A DNA stretch of 64,000 bases from Escarpia spicata (GCA_963995525.1 OZ023205.1:60892904-60956903), one strand, 5' to 3'. Shown: positions 1 through 17,420, counted from the first letter of the stretch. The notes: generated from the sequence alone by a model not told the origin. A program made the numbers and translations.

Positions 1-359
1 TTTGCGTACATGTGACAAATGCGTGTCGTTTGCGTAACACGTAATATAACAACGCCGTCGACACGTAAACGGGGTAGAGGGTGACAAAAGCACGGATTGT
101 ACAGACGGGACGCGGAATCAATTGGATAACTAACTATCCGTGTGACTATTATCTATTATCAGATGAAACGAGTGGCGCGCAGTGATTCGCAAGCAGTGTT
201 GGTCTGCAAACGCGTAACCGATATGTTAATTAACTACGCCGCATCGAGAAATCGCTATCGAACATGCCGAGTTGTTGTAATCGCGTGTCTGATTGTTCTA
301 TACTTTACACGGTGTTGTTTTATCGATCGGAGATACCATCGTCCCTATCTCTTCTGTTG

Positions 360-730
360 TCCGCGCGCGATTCTCGTCGCTCTCCAAAGGCCGAGAGACG
401 CGTTTACGTAACTGCCGCAGACTCGCTGTTTGGCGTGGGCGTTAATGACGTGAACTGAAACAAGATGGCGCCGCGCGTGATGGGAGCGCCACCACCGCCG
501 CTGCCAGAGCCGTGATTTATGTCGGCGCCCCGGGACCCAACACCCGCCAATTATTGTCGCTAATGTCGTCTGTTTACTCGTCCGCCCCCAGCGCCACTCT
601 CCCTTACGTTAGTCAACGCATTTTGTCTTGCGGCCAGGTCGTGGTATACGCGTACTTGTTTACATACTGCCGACGCAATTGATACTTCGCTGCGCCGCGC
701 TGATCAGTCGGCGTCGGGGACCGTGTCAAG
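360..730. promoter_or_regulatory. CpG-rich promoter-like patch
   Basis: Unusually dense in CpG compared with the AT-rich surroundings, with CGCGCG runs, a CRE-like TGACGTGA near 447 and AAGATGGCGCC at 463-473, a YY1-type core. No TATA box or clear first exon/donor is visible. It could be a TATA-less promoter, perhaps for the missing 5' exon of PCGF 31 kb downstream, or of a gene outside the window. Confidence 0.3.
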
Positions 731-1830
731 AATCGTCGTCTGCTGTTTTTCTCATCGTTATTACGAAATACAGGAGTGAGAGTGTAAACGCACTTCTCGT
801 GGTAACAGGACTTCACCGGTTAATTTTCCGCTGTGGGCCCCATCGAGGAATAATGGACCCGATTGTTTTCCCCTCTACCGAGCTCTACGTGGTGCCAGTG
901 AAAAAAGATCGCACACAAGGGGCAAATGTGGTGGTCTACATAAATCTAGGGAAGGAAACTTCTGAAAAGAAACCACATAATGTTAGCCCTATATATGGCT
1001 GTTTGAGTTAAAAGCATAAGTCAAGTAACAGAGAAATCCATCTCAATATAATTAATATGTAATGATTATATATATATATATATACGATTGAATGTGCCCC
1101 TCCTCCCCCTGTCCAATGTCACATTGGAAAGTGGACAATGGACAGTGAAATGGGAATGCAATGACCAAACATCGCAATGTGAGCGCGTACCCGGTAGAGA
1201 AGAACAGGTGTTGCATCTTTGCTAATCTAAGTAGGAGTTCATTAATTTTCGTTGTAATTGGCTGGTCTTTGTGGCAAGATGTCCACTATATATAGTTATA
1301 ATACGGTTTGCCGTGTAGCGGTATTCCCTAGATTATAACTGGAAAACATCTTAATTCTCGTGCGTTGAAAGATAGACGCTACGGCGGTTTGGTGATTTAA
1401 CCGCATAGCGCAAACTAACGTTTCCACACAGTGAACGCGGAAGCTTGTACTATGGACCTGTTAAACTGTAGCCTACTACACCACGGAATGTGTGATCCGT
1501 GGGTGACGCAATAGGGCAGCTTCTAGCATAAAGATTGGCATACCGAGGGAAAGTAATTTTCTTATTTCAAAAACCTTTCAGTATGCCTTCCATTTTTTAT
1601 TTTAAGACCTACCGAGCACGATGCAAGATGACTAGAGGACTTTATCAAATATGATAAACGATAAAATGACGCAAACCTACTGATGTGATATTTATACCCG
1701 CACAATACTTGTTTGCAAATTGGCAATATCAAACATCATGTGTGTACAGGGCTAAATTAGCGTATATTCGTAATACACGTGCAGCTCGCTTACATCCACC
1801 CACTCAAACACAAACACACGGGGATGCACT
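731..1830. other. No gene recognised
   Basis: Non-coding sequence with a short TA run near 1069-1084. Small open frames have no recognisable similarity. Confidence 0.5.
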
Positions 1831-2304
1831 TTGTCGCGCTTACATTTATCCGGGCGTTAAATTTTATCCGGGTGATGTTTATGTGCATATGTAAGGCATA
1901 ATATTTAGTACCAGTAGATCACGTAGTGATAAATAATATCCAGTAGTTAAATATGTTTCGTTTGTTGTCGTAATACGAGCGTTGTAGTAGAGTACATAAT
2001 TATAATTTGCTGTTTCAGATTTGTGACCAAGTATAAGAGTAAGTCACGTGACGTGTGCGTGGAGATGAAACTGTTTTACGACATAAATTGTTTATGCCTG
2101 TGGGAAGCAAACATTTTATAATTTATGTATATATATATATACATATATGTAAATATATATATACATATAAACATACATAACGCCCGCATAACTGAAAACG
2201 CGACAGTCGTAGCTGGTGTTAAATGCATTCCCCTCTAGATACGCGCACGCGCAGAAACGTCACCCGGATATTATTTAACGCCCGGATAAATGTAAGCGCG
2301 ACAA
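1831..2304. mobile_element. Inverted-repeat element, MITE-like
   Basis: Arms 1831-1880 and 2255-2304 are inverted copies matching at 47 of 50 positions. Each holds a TTATCCGGGCG block and a TATCCGGGTGA block. The 374-bp interior contains AT-rich sequence and a third, decayed copy of part of the arm (about 2178-2210, TAACGCCCG...CGCGACA). There is no coding capacity. I see no clear target duplication, so it could be a foldback repeat rather than a transposon. Confidence 0.5.
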
Positions 2305-3640
2305 CGTACGCTCACTCACATGCACACTCACACACACATGCGCGCGCGTCCAACGATCCATCCGTTGATAACTTCGTTGCATGCTTTAATTTCACAATAC
2401 CTCTAGCGAATACGTCACTCTCGGGAATCCCTTATGGATGACGTTAGTGATGACTTTACGCAATTGTCTACGCAGACGTAACGCAGAAATAGCAAACGTT
2501 GAACTGGATTCTTCTTCCTTTTAGAAGCTGGGCTCTTGCGAGCGTAAATTAGTCCCGAGATGCATGTACAGTTGCGTTATGGTGTAGCGGCGTGCGCGCC
2601 AAATATTTAAAATCATATTAAAACTATGTTAGATTAAAATAGTTTAAAATGCACTTTGGCATGTTCCTCAACGTGTTGCTGGCGGTGGCTGCAGGTTGTG
2701 TAAGCCGAGTCTTTTAAAGAAGTGTTTAAGTGAGGATGCTGATGTGGTGGAAGCTGGAAGATGGTTCTAGTCTGCTACTGTCCGGGGGGGGGGGATGATA
2801 AAGAACTAGGTGGTGGACATGTTCCTGATACAATCGTTGAGTGCCTCTTGTTCTCTTGGGTCAGAATGGTGGTTTTAATCTTCTCTAAACATTCCTCTCT
2901 TATTAGACAGATGAATGGGTGCCTTAATATAAGCAGCATAAAACGTGCATAAAAGGTGGAATAAAGCGGACACACACGGTTAGGCCTACCTACTTTTTTC
3001 TCAACGCGCGCGTTAAAACTCACTTGTTCTCGTAAGCATCACTGATGCCGTCCGTTGACGTAAGTACACGTAAACGAACCTGATCAGACGAGACACCAAC
3101 AGCTGGTCCAGAGCAGTTGTTTCGTACCAAATTGCAGATAGCTGAAAAACCCGACGGCAACTATGACAGTGTTTGCAGGATTTTATGCGACGAATAATGC
3201 ACCCGTGAAATAGATCTACCGAGTCATGAGTGTTTATACCGACTTGAATAACGAATTTGCTTTTTAAGTGGTGCCTTATTTACATTTTTTATCACCAGTT
3301 GAATAATCCGTAGACTGGCTATGAAACTGATTCTGTGTTATCGTAAACACATACGAAACCGGTGCAGTTATAGTACACGTAACCATGTTATAGGACTATG
3401 TTTTAGTCCATTATAATGCACCTCTGAATGGTAACAGCTGCCAGGTTTATGGCGCATAAAAATGCCCTATATTATTATTATATCACTGTACATTAAGGTT
3501 CTAATTTGCAGAAAGAAAAGTTGTCTAACGTAAAGCGACCCAAAGCACGTAGAGTGCGTAGACAGTAGACACAACGATGTGTTAAACTTTAAAGGCGTCT
3601 ACCCGGTGTAAGCCCGTATAGTAATTTGTTACATAAAATA
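2305..3640. other. No gene recognised
   Basis: Non-coding. It contains a short CA run (about 2312-2345) and a run of G at about 2785-2794. Nothing else supported. Confidence 0.5.
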
Positions 3641-3732
3641 TGTTGAACTGGCTGTGTTTAACGTGGGAAAATGGAAAATCGTTGATCATTGAAGTTAACT
3701 CAGCCCGCCTCGGTAATATTGCAAACAACACT
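3641..3732 (+). repeat. Dispersed repeat, copy 1
   Basis: Diverged copy of the sequence at 4443-4540: both carry GTGGGAAAA and then GTTAACYCAGCC, GCCTCG and AATATTGC in the same order. The two copies flank the 38-bp minisatellite. Confidence 0.5.
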
Positions 3733-4102
3733 TATTTTAAAATATGATATGTTGTTTATAGTTTGAATATGTTGCCGGTGGAAACTTAACCTGCGAACGT
3801 TAATTGTTACGGGCCTACTAAACACAATTTGGCAGGCAGTTCTACATAGTTATTGTAGTCTAAAACTATTATAATAATATAAAACACGAGGAACGTACTG
3901 CCTCATATTGAATTGCTATTATTTTCTGATTATCGAACCCGTCGTTCAGCATGCAACGTAAGCATGATTTTTTTCGAGACAAAACATTCAAACTAAACCA
4001 ACAACGGGCACATTTTATTTCCATTGTGGTTCATTAAACCATTCGGTCGGTCAGTGTGTAGGAAAAAACATTTATCGCTTTTACTATTTTTAAGTGTGTT
4101 TG
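3733..4102. other. No gene recognised
   Basis: AT-rich non-coding sequence between the dispersed repeat and the 38-bp minisatellite. Confidence 0.5.
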
Positions 4103-4444
4103 TATGTTCCGTTACCCACAGCCAGTCAACTGGAAGTTTGTATGTTCCGTTACCTACAACCAGTCAACGGGAAGTTTGTATATTCCGTTACCCACAACCA
4201 GTCAACGGGAAGTTTGTATGTTCCGTTACCCACAACCAGTCAACGGGAAGTTTGTATGGTCCGTCACCCACAACCAGTCAACGGAAAGTTTGTATATTCC
4301 GTTACCCACAACCAGTCAACGGTAATTTTGTATGTTCCGTTACCCACAACCAGTCAACGGGAAGTTTGTAAGTTCCGTCACCCACAACCAGTCAACGGGA
4401 AGTTTGTTTATTCCGTTACCCATAACCAGTCAACAGGAAGTTTG
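4103..4444 (+). repeat. 38-bp minisatellite, nine copies
   Basis: Nine head-to-tail units starting at 4103 and every 38 bases. The core is TTCCGTTACCCACAACCAGT followed by CAACGGGAAGTTTGTA. Copies differ by a few substitutions. All three forward frames stay open because the unit lacks stops, so the apparent proteins are not genes. Confidence 0.95.
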
Positions 4445-4540
4445 CTGAATTGGTTTCTTCAGTGTGGGAAAAGGCGAACTCTGCAGAGTTGGGTGTTGCA
4501 GTTAACCCAGCCAGCCTCGCCAATATTGCCAACAGAGCTT
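4443..4540 (+). repeat. Dispersed repeat, copy 2
   Basis: Partner of 3641-3732. The segment GTGGGAA...CTCTGCAGAG also resembles 49306-49345, so this is a low-copy family rather than a local duplication only. Confidence 0.5.
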
Positions 4541-5915
4541 GTTTAGAATCTGAATGTTTTGGTCATAGTTTCAACATACAGTGCATTGCGGACGCAATTT
4601 TCAGATAGCAATTTTGGCGGGTAATATAAGCCCACATTCAACATATTTACTATAGTGTTAAAATAATAATGGTCATGTGTTAATAACTATAGTACGGACA
4701 TCATATCTTTAACGTGATTATGTGCTCAAAAATCTTCGTAAATGTGTATACGTTAAACTGTTGATAACTTATTAAATATTAAGCATGTTTTGTGGCTACC
4801 GTGTGTGTAAGATTGTTTGAGCGTGCTTGTACTTCGCACCTTAATCTGCGGTCTGCTGATAGCATGCCGGAAACAGTCGTTCGTGCTGATGGGTATTAAT
4901 GTCTCTACAACGGAAGTTCACCCCCGACACTTAAAAGTTAGAAGGATTTGTTCGCACCTTGAACTCTTGGCACTGGCATTTGGTTGACGTCAACACGGGC
5001 TTGTGGTTCGCGACCAAGGCTACACAAGTTTAAGTTTACGTAATTGTGGTTGGTTTAGCTTATACAAGTCTGGTGTATGGTGATACAATAGTTCTCCAGA
5101 AATGTAAAACGTCTATAGTCATAAGTAGCGTTAATGAATTTAAAAGTGAAACAACCCATGTCATAAAAACTGGCAAATATGATCGTTCGTTATGAAGTTA
5201 AATCAGCTGTATGTAAAAGTGTGGGCCTACGTTGCCATGCGTGGTGCATGGTTAGTATTGGTTACATCCTTACATGTTTATATGAGAACGAACGTAGCCT
5301 TCGTGCAGTAATGCAGTGTGGCTGAATGTTTCTCATATAAATCAATATGGTGTTGGAATGAATAAGTCTGGTGGGTGCGATGTTGTGCGTCAATTCCTGT
5401 TGGTCGTCTTTCGGACTATAATAACACACAGCATTTCGGCAGTGATCGCGATGTTTTGCTTCAGCATGGTAACAGGATTTTACCGAATTGTTCGATACGG
5501 TTTAACTTAAAGCCTGTGGTCTAATCGTTTCAGGTGTGTTGATCCGGACAAGCGGATTATGCGCGATTAATGATATTCCTATAACTGATTTGAGAGGAAG
5601 TGTTGTTAATGTTGTTGAATGTAGCAGTTTAATGTTCGTGCGTACACATCGGTCCTATCGTGCACAGTCTAAAGTGGGGGGCATTTTGTGCCCATATTAT
5701 AAATATAGTTTTGGTAATAAAGTTAGTCGTATTTTTGTTTTATGCATTTAGACAATAACAACTCTTAACTTGTTACCACCAACTGCACCCTCTAATTTAG
5801 ACTTCCAAAAAACCTCCAGCAGCACCCTCCCTCCCTTGAGATCTCGAGCGGAACTATTGCCTCGGCGGCGGGGGTGCGTACGTAACCATCGCATTCCTCC
5901 AGTCTACGGGCCTTT
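4541..5915. other. No gene recognised
   Basis: AT-rich non-coding DNA. The open frames at 5316-5751 are short and resemble nothing I know. Confidence 0.5.
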
Positions 5916-5993
5916 GTACATACGTATCGCGATTCTTGGTACTTGTATCGTGATAAAAGTATCGCGATTCATCAATGCATCGTTACAGCCCTA
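5916..5993 (+). mobile_element. Terminal fragment of a hAT-like non-autonomous element (tentative)
   Basis: Repeated TATCGCGATTC / TATCGTGATA motifs lead into GCATCGTTACAGCCCT. Read on the other strand this starts AGGGCTGTAACGAT, the style of terminus seen on hAT-type MITEs in many animals. The matching other end is not visible, so it is truncated or misassigned. Confidence 0.35.
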
Positions 5994-7770
5994 TGTGGTG
6001 GCTGAATGGCCGAGCATGAGATTGCAGAAGTTGCGCACACCAGTCGATGTAATACAAAAATATAAACCAAAGATTCTCTTAACAGGAAAGAAGTCTGACT
6101 TTGAATGACATAGTCTAAGTATCGTGTCGTGTCGCGTGCAAATTTAAATTATCACTAGCATATCGTTATTCTTGTACTTTCGAATCGGTGTGGGATTATA
6201 TGGCGGTTGTACTAAAGTGGCCATGGTGTTGTGTATGCGCCAGGCTGTCCTTCAAGTGCGTAAGTTACGGCTGATATTCCAAACCATCGCCCTCAATGGC
6301 GGCCACTGAAGTTGCAATGTACGCGCAAAATAAAATTGCAACTTACACGACGGTATGACTTGCATGCCGACGTGATCGCGTGCATGCCGACGGATGTTAC
6401 AGATTTATCCGCAGAATAGCACACATAAACGTTCGATCGAGGGAGGCATATCGGTTAAAAAGGCAGCATTTCACCAACGTGTTGTCATTCTAGTGCGGTT
6501 TTACTTGAGTAAGTAAGTGTAAGGTGTAGATACTCGCGGTTGTCAAACGGAGGTTGCGGTTTGTTTGTATACGTAGTGGTCGCGGTTTGTATATATACAT
6601 AGTGGTCGCGGTTTGTGTGCACTGGTCTTAATTGGCGACCAATTGATACCCTGCGGTTGCGGGCGCCACTTTCTGGTCACGGTCGTACACACGTCATCAC
6701 GACGATAATCGTGATACGGCGACCCCTCGGGGCAAGGATGCGGGCGGTTCACGGTTCACGGGACTTCGACCATTCAATGTTATATATCACGCGACCTCTT
6801 TTCATTGGCATTAAATCAAACAAAGTGGCCAAGGGGTCTGCCCATGTATGGTTATCCTTTCAATGGACGCGACTCCAAATGCCAGCGACAGGATCGAATT
6901 GTTTTTTTTTAAATGTCACGCATCCAAACTACACACATGTACATTTGAATTTTAGTAAGTTACAATAATAATAAAACGTATAAGTCTCCAAGGACCCGAG
7001 CTCAGAGGTACAGCAAACTATAGCCGTTAAGCACTGTTGCATGCAGGGACGCGTATATAAAAGTGTGTCGATAACCTACGTGGCAGTATCAAGGGACTGG
7101 GTGGAAATATAAGGAGGCTTTCTACATAGATCTCTCGTGCCCCACAATAAGACTTCTGCTAAAATTACTTTAACGTTTTTCAAAAACTAGACTAATTAAA
7201 ACTATCAACACAAGGAACGCACCTAAGGAATTGAACTACATTATTCATAATACGCAGACGATGTATGTCTATGCTAAAGGAATATTTTCTCCTGAAAACT
7301 TGGCGTTATGCCCCGACTTACTCTATACCGTTTTCTATTCAAGCGGTACAGACGCCCGCAAGTGTTCACCCGTCTACCGTGTTTGTTGTCTGTTCAGTTC
7401 TACGTCAGCTATTTTGCTTTGTGCTCACGAACTATTAGACTATTATTAAATAGTGTACTTCGGCCGACACATAGACGACCCACCACAAAATAAATCGGGC
7501 TGTCCGTGGGTCTATTTGATATTCATTTCCTACTGGAGCTAATGTTTAATAAAAACTAGGGTTTGTCGGCAGAAGTACTCAGTGTTGTAGTAATTTAAGA
7601 AAGGTACGGATTACGGGCGAAAGTGTGCTGAGCAATAATGGATCACCTAGTGATGCATCTATTATGATTCGATATGACTAAACAGATTATAGTTGAAGAT
7701 AACTATACTAAACATACATGCATGGCGTGTCACTGGGTCTTATATATAGGCGTGAACATATGTACGAGCT
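5994..7770. other. No gene recognised; short 26-bp tandem repeat
   Basis: Positions 6547-6620 hold about 2.6 copies of a 26-bp unit with GTGGTCGCGGTTTGT. A CAATGGCGGC YY1-type core lies at 6294-6303. No gene supported. Confidence 0.45.
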
Positions 7771-8496
7771 CACCGTCCAACAGTGATGCCATTGACCGTA
7801 CCATACCACACAACGCTACCCAGCACTGGCGCCACTCACCGTCCAACAGTGATGCCATTGACCGTACCATACCACACAACGCTACCCAGCACTGGCACCA
7901 CTCACCGTCCAACAGTGATGCCATTGACCGTACCATACAACACAAAGCTACCCAGCACTGGCGCCACTCACCGTCCAACAGTGATGCCATTGACCGTACC
8001 ATACCACACAACGCTACCCAGCACTGGCGCCACTCACCGTCCAACAGTGATGCCAGTGACCGTACCATACCACACAACGCTACCCAGAACTGGCGCCAAT
8101 CACCGTCCAACAGTGATGCCATTGACCGTACCATACCACACAACGCTACCCAGCACTGGCGCCACTCACCGTCCAACATTGATGCCATTGACCGTACCAT
8201 ACCACACAACGCTACCCAGCACTGGCGCCAATCACCGTCCAACAGTGATGCCATTTACCGTACCATACCACACAACGCTACCCAGCACTGGCGCCACTCA
8301 CCGTCCAACAGTGATGCCATTGACCGTACCATACCACACAACGCTACCCAGCACCGGCGACACTCACCGTCCAACAGTGATGCCATTGACCGTACCATAC
8401 AACACAACGCTACCCAGCACTGGCGAAACTCACCGTCCAACAGTGATGCCATTGACCGTACTATACAACACAACGCTACCCAGCACTGGCGCCACT
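7771..8496 (+). repeat. 66-bp minisatellite, eleven copies
   Basis: Eleven exact-length units from 7771. Unit landmarks are CACCGTCCAACAGTGATGCC, TTGACCGTACCATAC and CAACGCTACCCAGCACTGG. Point differences mark individual copies. The unit is 22 codons long and lacks stops in several frames on both strands, which yields long open frames including a 331-codon one. Openness in several frames at once argues against a real protein. Confidence 0.95.
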
Positions 8497-11400
8497 CACC
8501 GTATCATATAAGAAACATATTCTTGCAATTAAAGCTAAGCTGTCTATTCCATCACCCAAAGTCAGCCAGGGTGGTGATTATTAGCAAAAAAGTCACCGAA
8601 TCAGTGTTGTACTTGTCCCAATTTGTGGTGAGGAGTTTGGAACCCAGCCAAATCCAAAGCAACAAGTAACAGTAAGCAATACATGCCAACAGTGGCTCTT
8701 TACCAGTTGAATATTCTGTTTACAATTTGAACATTTCGCATGCGCACTATTAAAACTGCGAGCTCTATTTCGGGTTTAGTAAGCGTAAATTTGTCTTAAA
8801 GAACACTCAAAATCAGGAAGAATCCAACGTCTCCGAAATTACGACTTGCATTTGCGCGTGCGTTTGCCTTTGCGCGTGCGTGAGTTTGATATGTCTCCTC
8901 CGGGAACCGTGCGCGTAGAACGCCGGCCAGCGTGGGGGAAATGGGAGTTTTATTGACAGCAACGCCGCCATTACGACGACAGATCATTACAGGGCGCTGT
9001 CACCCGCTTTTGGTACGCGGGGATAATCCACAGTGGGATAATCCCACTAATCCCCCTTGTGATTCCTCGTGTCGGGCGTGTCAGTCGAAATACGTTCTAA
9101 GTAGGTGATGGCGGAGACCACAGAAGCAGCTTGATCAGCGCGGATAACGTGACGCGTTGTTGTAACGCGGACGTCGGTTCACTGACCTGACGAGTCATCA
9201 CAAAGCCTACTATACGTCATCCGTAAAAAGTGCGTCTTTGAACTTCTCAGATTTACGACGCTGTTGCTACGTACATGGTATCATGTATCACGCTCGACGT
9301 GAGCATTGATGTCGTCTATGACGTCGTTGCAACATATCAGTACGTGAGCAAAAGTAATGCATCCCCCTTCTTTTAATTTTATGTTAATTTTTTACATGGT
9401 AATTATTCATCGTAACGTAATTTTAGTCGAGTACATTTATTTACCTTTTATTCTGAGCCTGCAGGCTTTGTTGTTCCAAGTCCGTAACATGGTTCTCATT
9501 GTGAAAGTTCATTAATAAATAACTCGTTTATGTTATTAATAATCGCGTAATGGTTAGAGTCAAGGGCACACAAAATCACACAAAGAAAACTGGTAATAAA
9601 ATTGACAAGGGTAACATGATGAGTGCTAACCTAGATGCGTACACTTTTAGTGAGTTTACGATTTTACCTAAACTGAATTGCAATTATGCCACGAACTTTA
9701 TTTCCGCGACACCTAGAACAGCAAATATTGTTTTGTGCCAAATCTCAATTTATGCCTAAACGTTGACCATTTAACAAGTTATCGTTCACATTTTGAAGAC
9801 ATGTTTCGTCGCAGAAATATTTGTCCTATGTCCAACCAAATATCAGTCATACCTGTGACGTAAATCCAATGCATAATAGTACACATTAGGTTGCTATAGT
9901 TAGCTAGTTGTATATATGCTAATCGTTAACATTATGTCTGTCGTTGTACTATAATTATCGCGCCATGCATGCAATGTGTACATCATTTATCATTACGGTA
10001 AATATTCCGTTTTGCTTGGCTTCACAGGTGCATGTAATTAGGCCGGATGCAATTACATCGATAGCGCTACACCAGTATGACTTATTGCGTCTCTCTCTCT
10101 TTCTTCTTCGCCGACGATGTCTGCCGTGCATGCGCGGTAGCGGTGCTTGCGTGTTTTCAAGTCATGCAGGTCGTGTTTTCCGTTTGTTTGAACCCGTCTT
10201 CCGTTTGTTTGAACCCGTCTTCCGTTCGTCTGATCCCGTCTTCCGTTCGTAGTCGAAGCGGTGTCAGATTGACGCCTGTATCTGATATATAGGCGTTACC
10301 GAAGTACTCGCGAAACCGAATCTGGTAGATTTCTGTGATGCCCTTCGTTTAGCCCTGCCTGTTTACGACGCAGCAGATTGTATTGCACAGACCGAAAACC
10401 ACATCCTTCTATTTCCTTTTTTATAGTCACGCTCATGCGAACCTTTCCCCATGAAAGATGCTCCATTACGTCTTGCGTTAATTATGTTATATGCACTTAT
10501 CCACGAGGAAATACAGTTAAAGTTCTACCACATCATCTCGGTTACGTCATATTGATTACAATCGGCAGTTTATCTTTCGATATGTCTTTGAACGCGAGCG
10601 AGAAACAACAATCCTTCGACAAATGACCACTGTCCCTTCTCAATTAATTGAGACAACCCTGGTACACGCGACATCTCCAGGCCGTCGTTTTGTCTGACAC
10701 CCCGAAAGTATTCAACATCTCGGCGTACCTTCCCGCCTCAACGCAGCTGACGGTGGTAGCAGAACGAACGTTTGGTGTTTCACAACGGCTGAGCGACAGA
10801 AGAATGATGTGAACGACAACTCGCATTTTAATACGCCTAGATCACCCCGTACATGCCTCAGTCCTCTCGCATCGGGAGTAGTGCTGCCAAGTTCCGATGG
10901 TGCCAAAAGCATTCCGCGTTTGCGCCTTAGTTCGTCCTGTGTAAAACGACCAAAAAAGAGCTGACCCAGTATTCAGGAATTTGTCATGTGCATGTGCCAT
11001 TATCGCGCCTCTTCATCGGCGAACGAGAACGGACAAAGGTTTAACAATAGCACACGTCCGTGTAGAATGTCCCACGTGTTATCGCCGTGTTGGCGACTGA
11101 ATGGAACATATGTGATTCTTGTATTCCGGCGCGCTCGCGAACCCACGTGATATTTATATAACCGCAATTCTCGTCACTGATTGGAGATCCGACGAGTTGT
11201 GACGCTATTCGGCAGATGGCCAAAGATCATTTATATTATATATGTTTTTGGCACAATGTGACACGAAGCCCTACGAAGTAGAGTGTGTACAGAGAGCCAC
11301 TTTACAATTTATTCGCTGAATGGTGATCAGATTCGAAAAAAAATAATTATTGATGTATCCGATGATTTTGCCAGTATAAAATAGCACATTTGTTTAAACA

Positions 11401-12560
11401 GCACAGAAGCACAACTTTTACAAACGTACACGTGCTACGACAAGTTGTATTTAAAAAATGCATTTACGTTCAAAATGTGAATATTCAAGCTCATTGCTTT
11501 CCAATAGGAAAGTCTGATTATCATTTGACTAACATATACTTGGGAGACCGTATTTATAGATAAACAACCGTTATGTGTGCATAGTTTCGTGTTATGCACG
11601 TTTTTGTAGTATTATGTTTACCACCGGCGCGTTTTATTATGTTCACACCTTCCGCTAGCTTGTGTGAACATAATGTTCGTGCCCTGCACGAGTTTGTGAA
11701 ATTCGATATACGGATCATTTTTTATTATTTGACACCATTGTAACCGCCAGAATTATAACACGGAAACGTTTTCGGTTTCCATTGAAATAACCGACTCGAC
11801 TACACCGATTAGTTTGTCACGCTACCCTGTAGCGGCGTGATATGTCATGTACATAAATTACATATACAAAACATACAACCAAATTAAGCCAGTCGAGCAT
11901 TGTCCGAAACGTTCCTGAAACAAAGTTCTACAAGTCCCACAGCTTTCACGCTGGCTGTACACGGCGACTAGAACTCCATAATTTACGTAATCCAGCCTCG
12001 CTCATGACTGAAACCATGCATACTGCCGAGATTTCAAGCTGAGCGCGGCTGGCTCATACACGAGTTATTTTGAAAGTTTTTCCTGCACAAATTGAATGAT
12101 CGAGATTGTGATTCTGAGAAAATAGACGCGTGGCTCTCAGACCCAGATTATTGTGTTGCCGCGGTCGGTGTATCTGGGTACACGCGGAGACTGTCGCTGT
12201 GAACCCGAAAGACTGGTACAGATTGGTCGTCGCTGTGGATCTGAGGGCTTTGGGTGACACTGCTGCGCTGTTTCCGGTGTGCGGGTATGCGGGCGTGTTT
12301 GTAGGGGCTTCGATTCTAATGCAGTCCTCCTGGCTTGGCAAGTGTCGGTGTTTGTCATTGGTAGGAGCATAGAGTAGTTTATACGAGGGACGCACGCCAG
12401 AGAAGGAGTAGGAATGGCTTGTCCATCTCGTAATTTCACGTAACTGTTTTGTGTCGTAGGCACGTATCACGTTTCGTTATACAATGCAATTGTATTCAAC
12501 CCTGTAAGGGCAATTGCATAATAATAATAATACTATTTGCATTGTATACAACATATGTAA
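8497..12560. other. No gene recognised
   Basis: Mixed-composition non-coding DNA. A 20-bp repeat (GAACCCGTCTTCCGTTTGTT, about three copies) lies at 10180-10250. CpG-rich patches are at 8980-9330 and 12130-12420, the latter open on both strands but without family similarity. Confidence 0.4.
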
Positions 12561-12565
12561 TATTA

Positions 12566-12682
12566 TATGCATTATATATATATATATATATATATACATA
12601 CATACACAATGTAGTCGGTTGCAAAGTATGTGTGTATGTATGAGTATGTGTGCGTACGTGCGTGCGTACGTACGTACGTACG

Positions 12683-12758
<76 letters not shown>

Positions 12759-12767
12759 TGTCGGTTG
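12566..12767. repeat. (TA)n followed by (GTGC)n microsatellite
   Basis: A TA run (12566-12595), then ACGT/GTGC tetranucleotides at about 12655-12760. Open frames reading as Cys-Val-Arg-Ala or His-Ala-Arg-Thr repeats come only from this. Confidence 0.9.
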
Positions 12768-13264
12768 ATCTACGAGGTTGCATGCGTACGTGCGTGTCCT
12801 ATACATATACATGTTCGCGTGCATTGATATATCATGTGCATGTCTGCATACATACGGTGTACATGCATGCATACATGTCATAACGTGTACACTGCAGTGC
12901 AACAGCGTGTGCGTATGACGGATATATACAAGAGTACCATGTCAGCACACGCCCGCACATTTACGAACTTTAACCCTTTGTCTGTCCTGCTCTGATATGG
13001 TGGCCGTGGTGACAATGGATCGGTCGCCTCCCACTGGGAAATTAAGCTAATTTACTTGTCACAATTAGCAGGGCAGTGCCGCTATCTCTTAGTCAGTTAT
13101 CTGGCGATTCTTCTCACGCCCAACAAACAGTCGTTTCCGAAAATGCTGTCAGTAAAAATTACGCAATCGATTGGTGAATAATGCGGCAGGTTCGGCGCGC
13201 GCGAAACCTCTTTCCGAAAATATCGCTTAACCTAATAAATCTTACAATCGCATACAGTAGTACA
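12768..13264. other. No gene recognised
   Basis: Flank of the GTGC array, with scattered CATA/TGCA words up to about 12900, then unique non-coding sequence. Confidence 0.5.
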
Positions 13265-13265
13265 A

Positions 13266-13438
13266 TGTATATTATTATTAGTATTACTATTAGTAGTGGT
13301 AGTAGTTGTTGTTGTAGTAATAGTAGTAGTAGCAGTAGTGGTAGTAGTTGTAGTAATAGTAGTAGTAGTAACAGTAGTAGTAGTTGTAATAGTAGTTGTT
13401 GTAGTAGTAGTAGTAGTAGTAACAGTAGTAGTAGTAAC

Positions 13439-13517
<79 letters not shown>

Positions 13518-13519
13518 AA

Positions 13520-13551
<32 letters not shown>

Positions 13552-13552
13552 A
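13266..13552. repeat. (AGT)n trinucleotide array
   Basis: About 285 bp of AGT/GTA triplets, impure in the first half (GTT, ATT, AAC interruptions) and nearly pure from 13440 on. The poly-Ser, poly-Val and poly-Leu/Tyr frames on either strand are artefacts. Confidence 0.95.
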
Positions 13553-17417
<3,865 letters not shown>

Positions 17418-17420
17418 ATG

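Noticed and set aside
6000..6060. tRNA-like box A (TGGCTGAATGG) after the hAT-like end
   Set aside because: No acceptable box B follows and no cloverleaf can be drawn.
7674..8669. 331-codon open frame reading SPSNSDAIDRTIPHNATQHW repeats
   Set aside because: It is the 66-bp minisatellite; other frames on both strands are open too, and there is no family similarity or splice context.
12054..12470. 138-codon minus-strand open frame as a gene
   Set aside because: Overlapping frames on both strands are also open in a GC-richer patch; no family resemblance.
12449..12902. Cys-Val-Arg-Ala and His-Ala-Arg-Thr repeat frames
   Set aside because: GTGC/ACGT tetranucleotide microsatellite.
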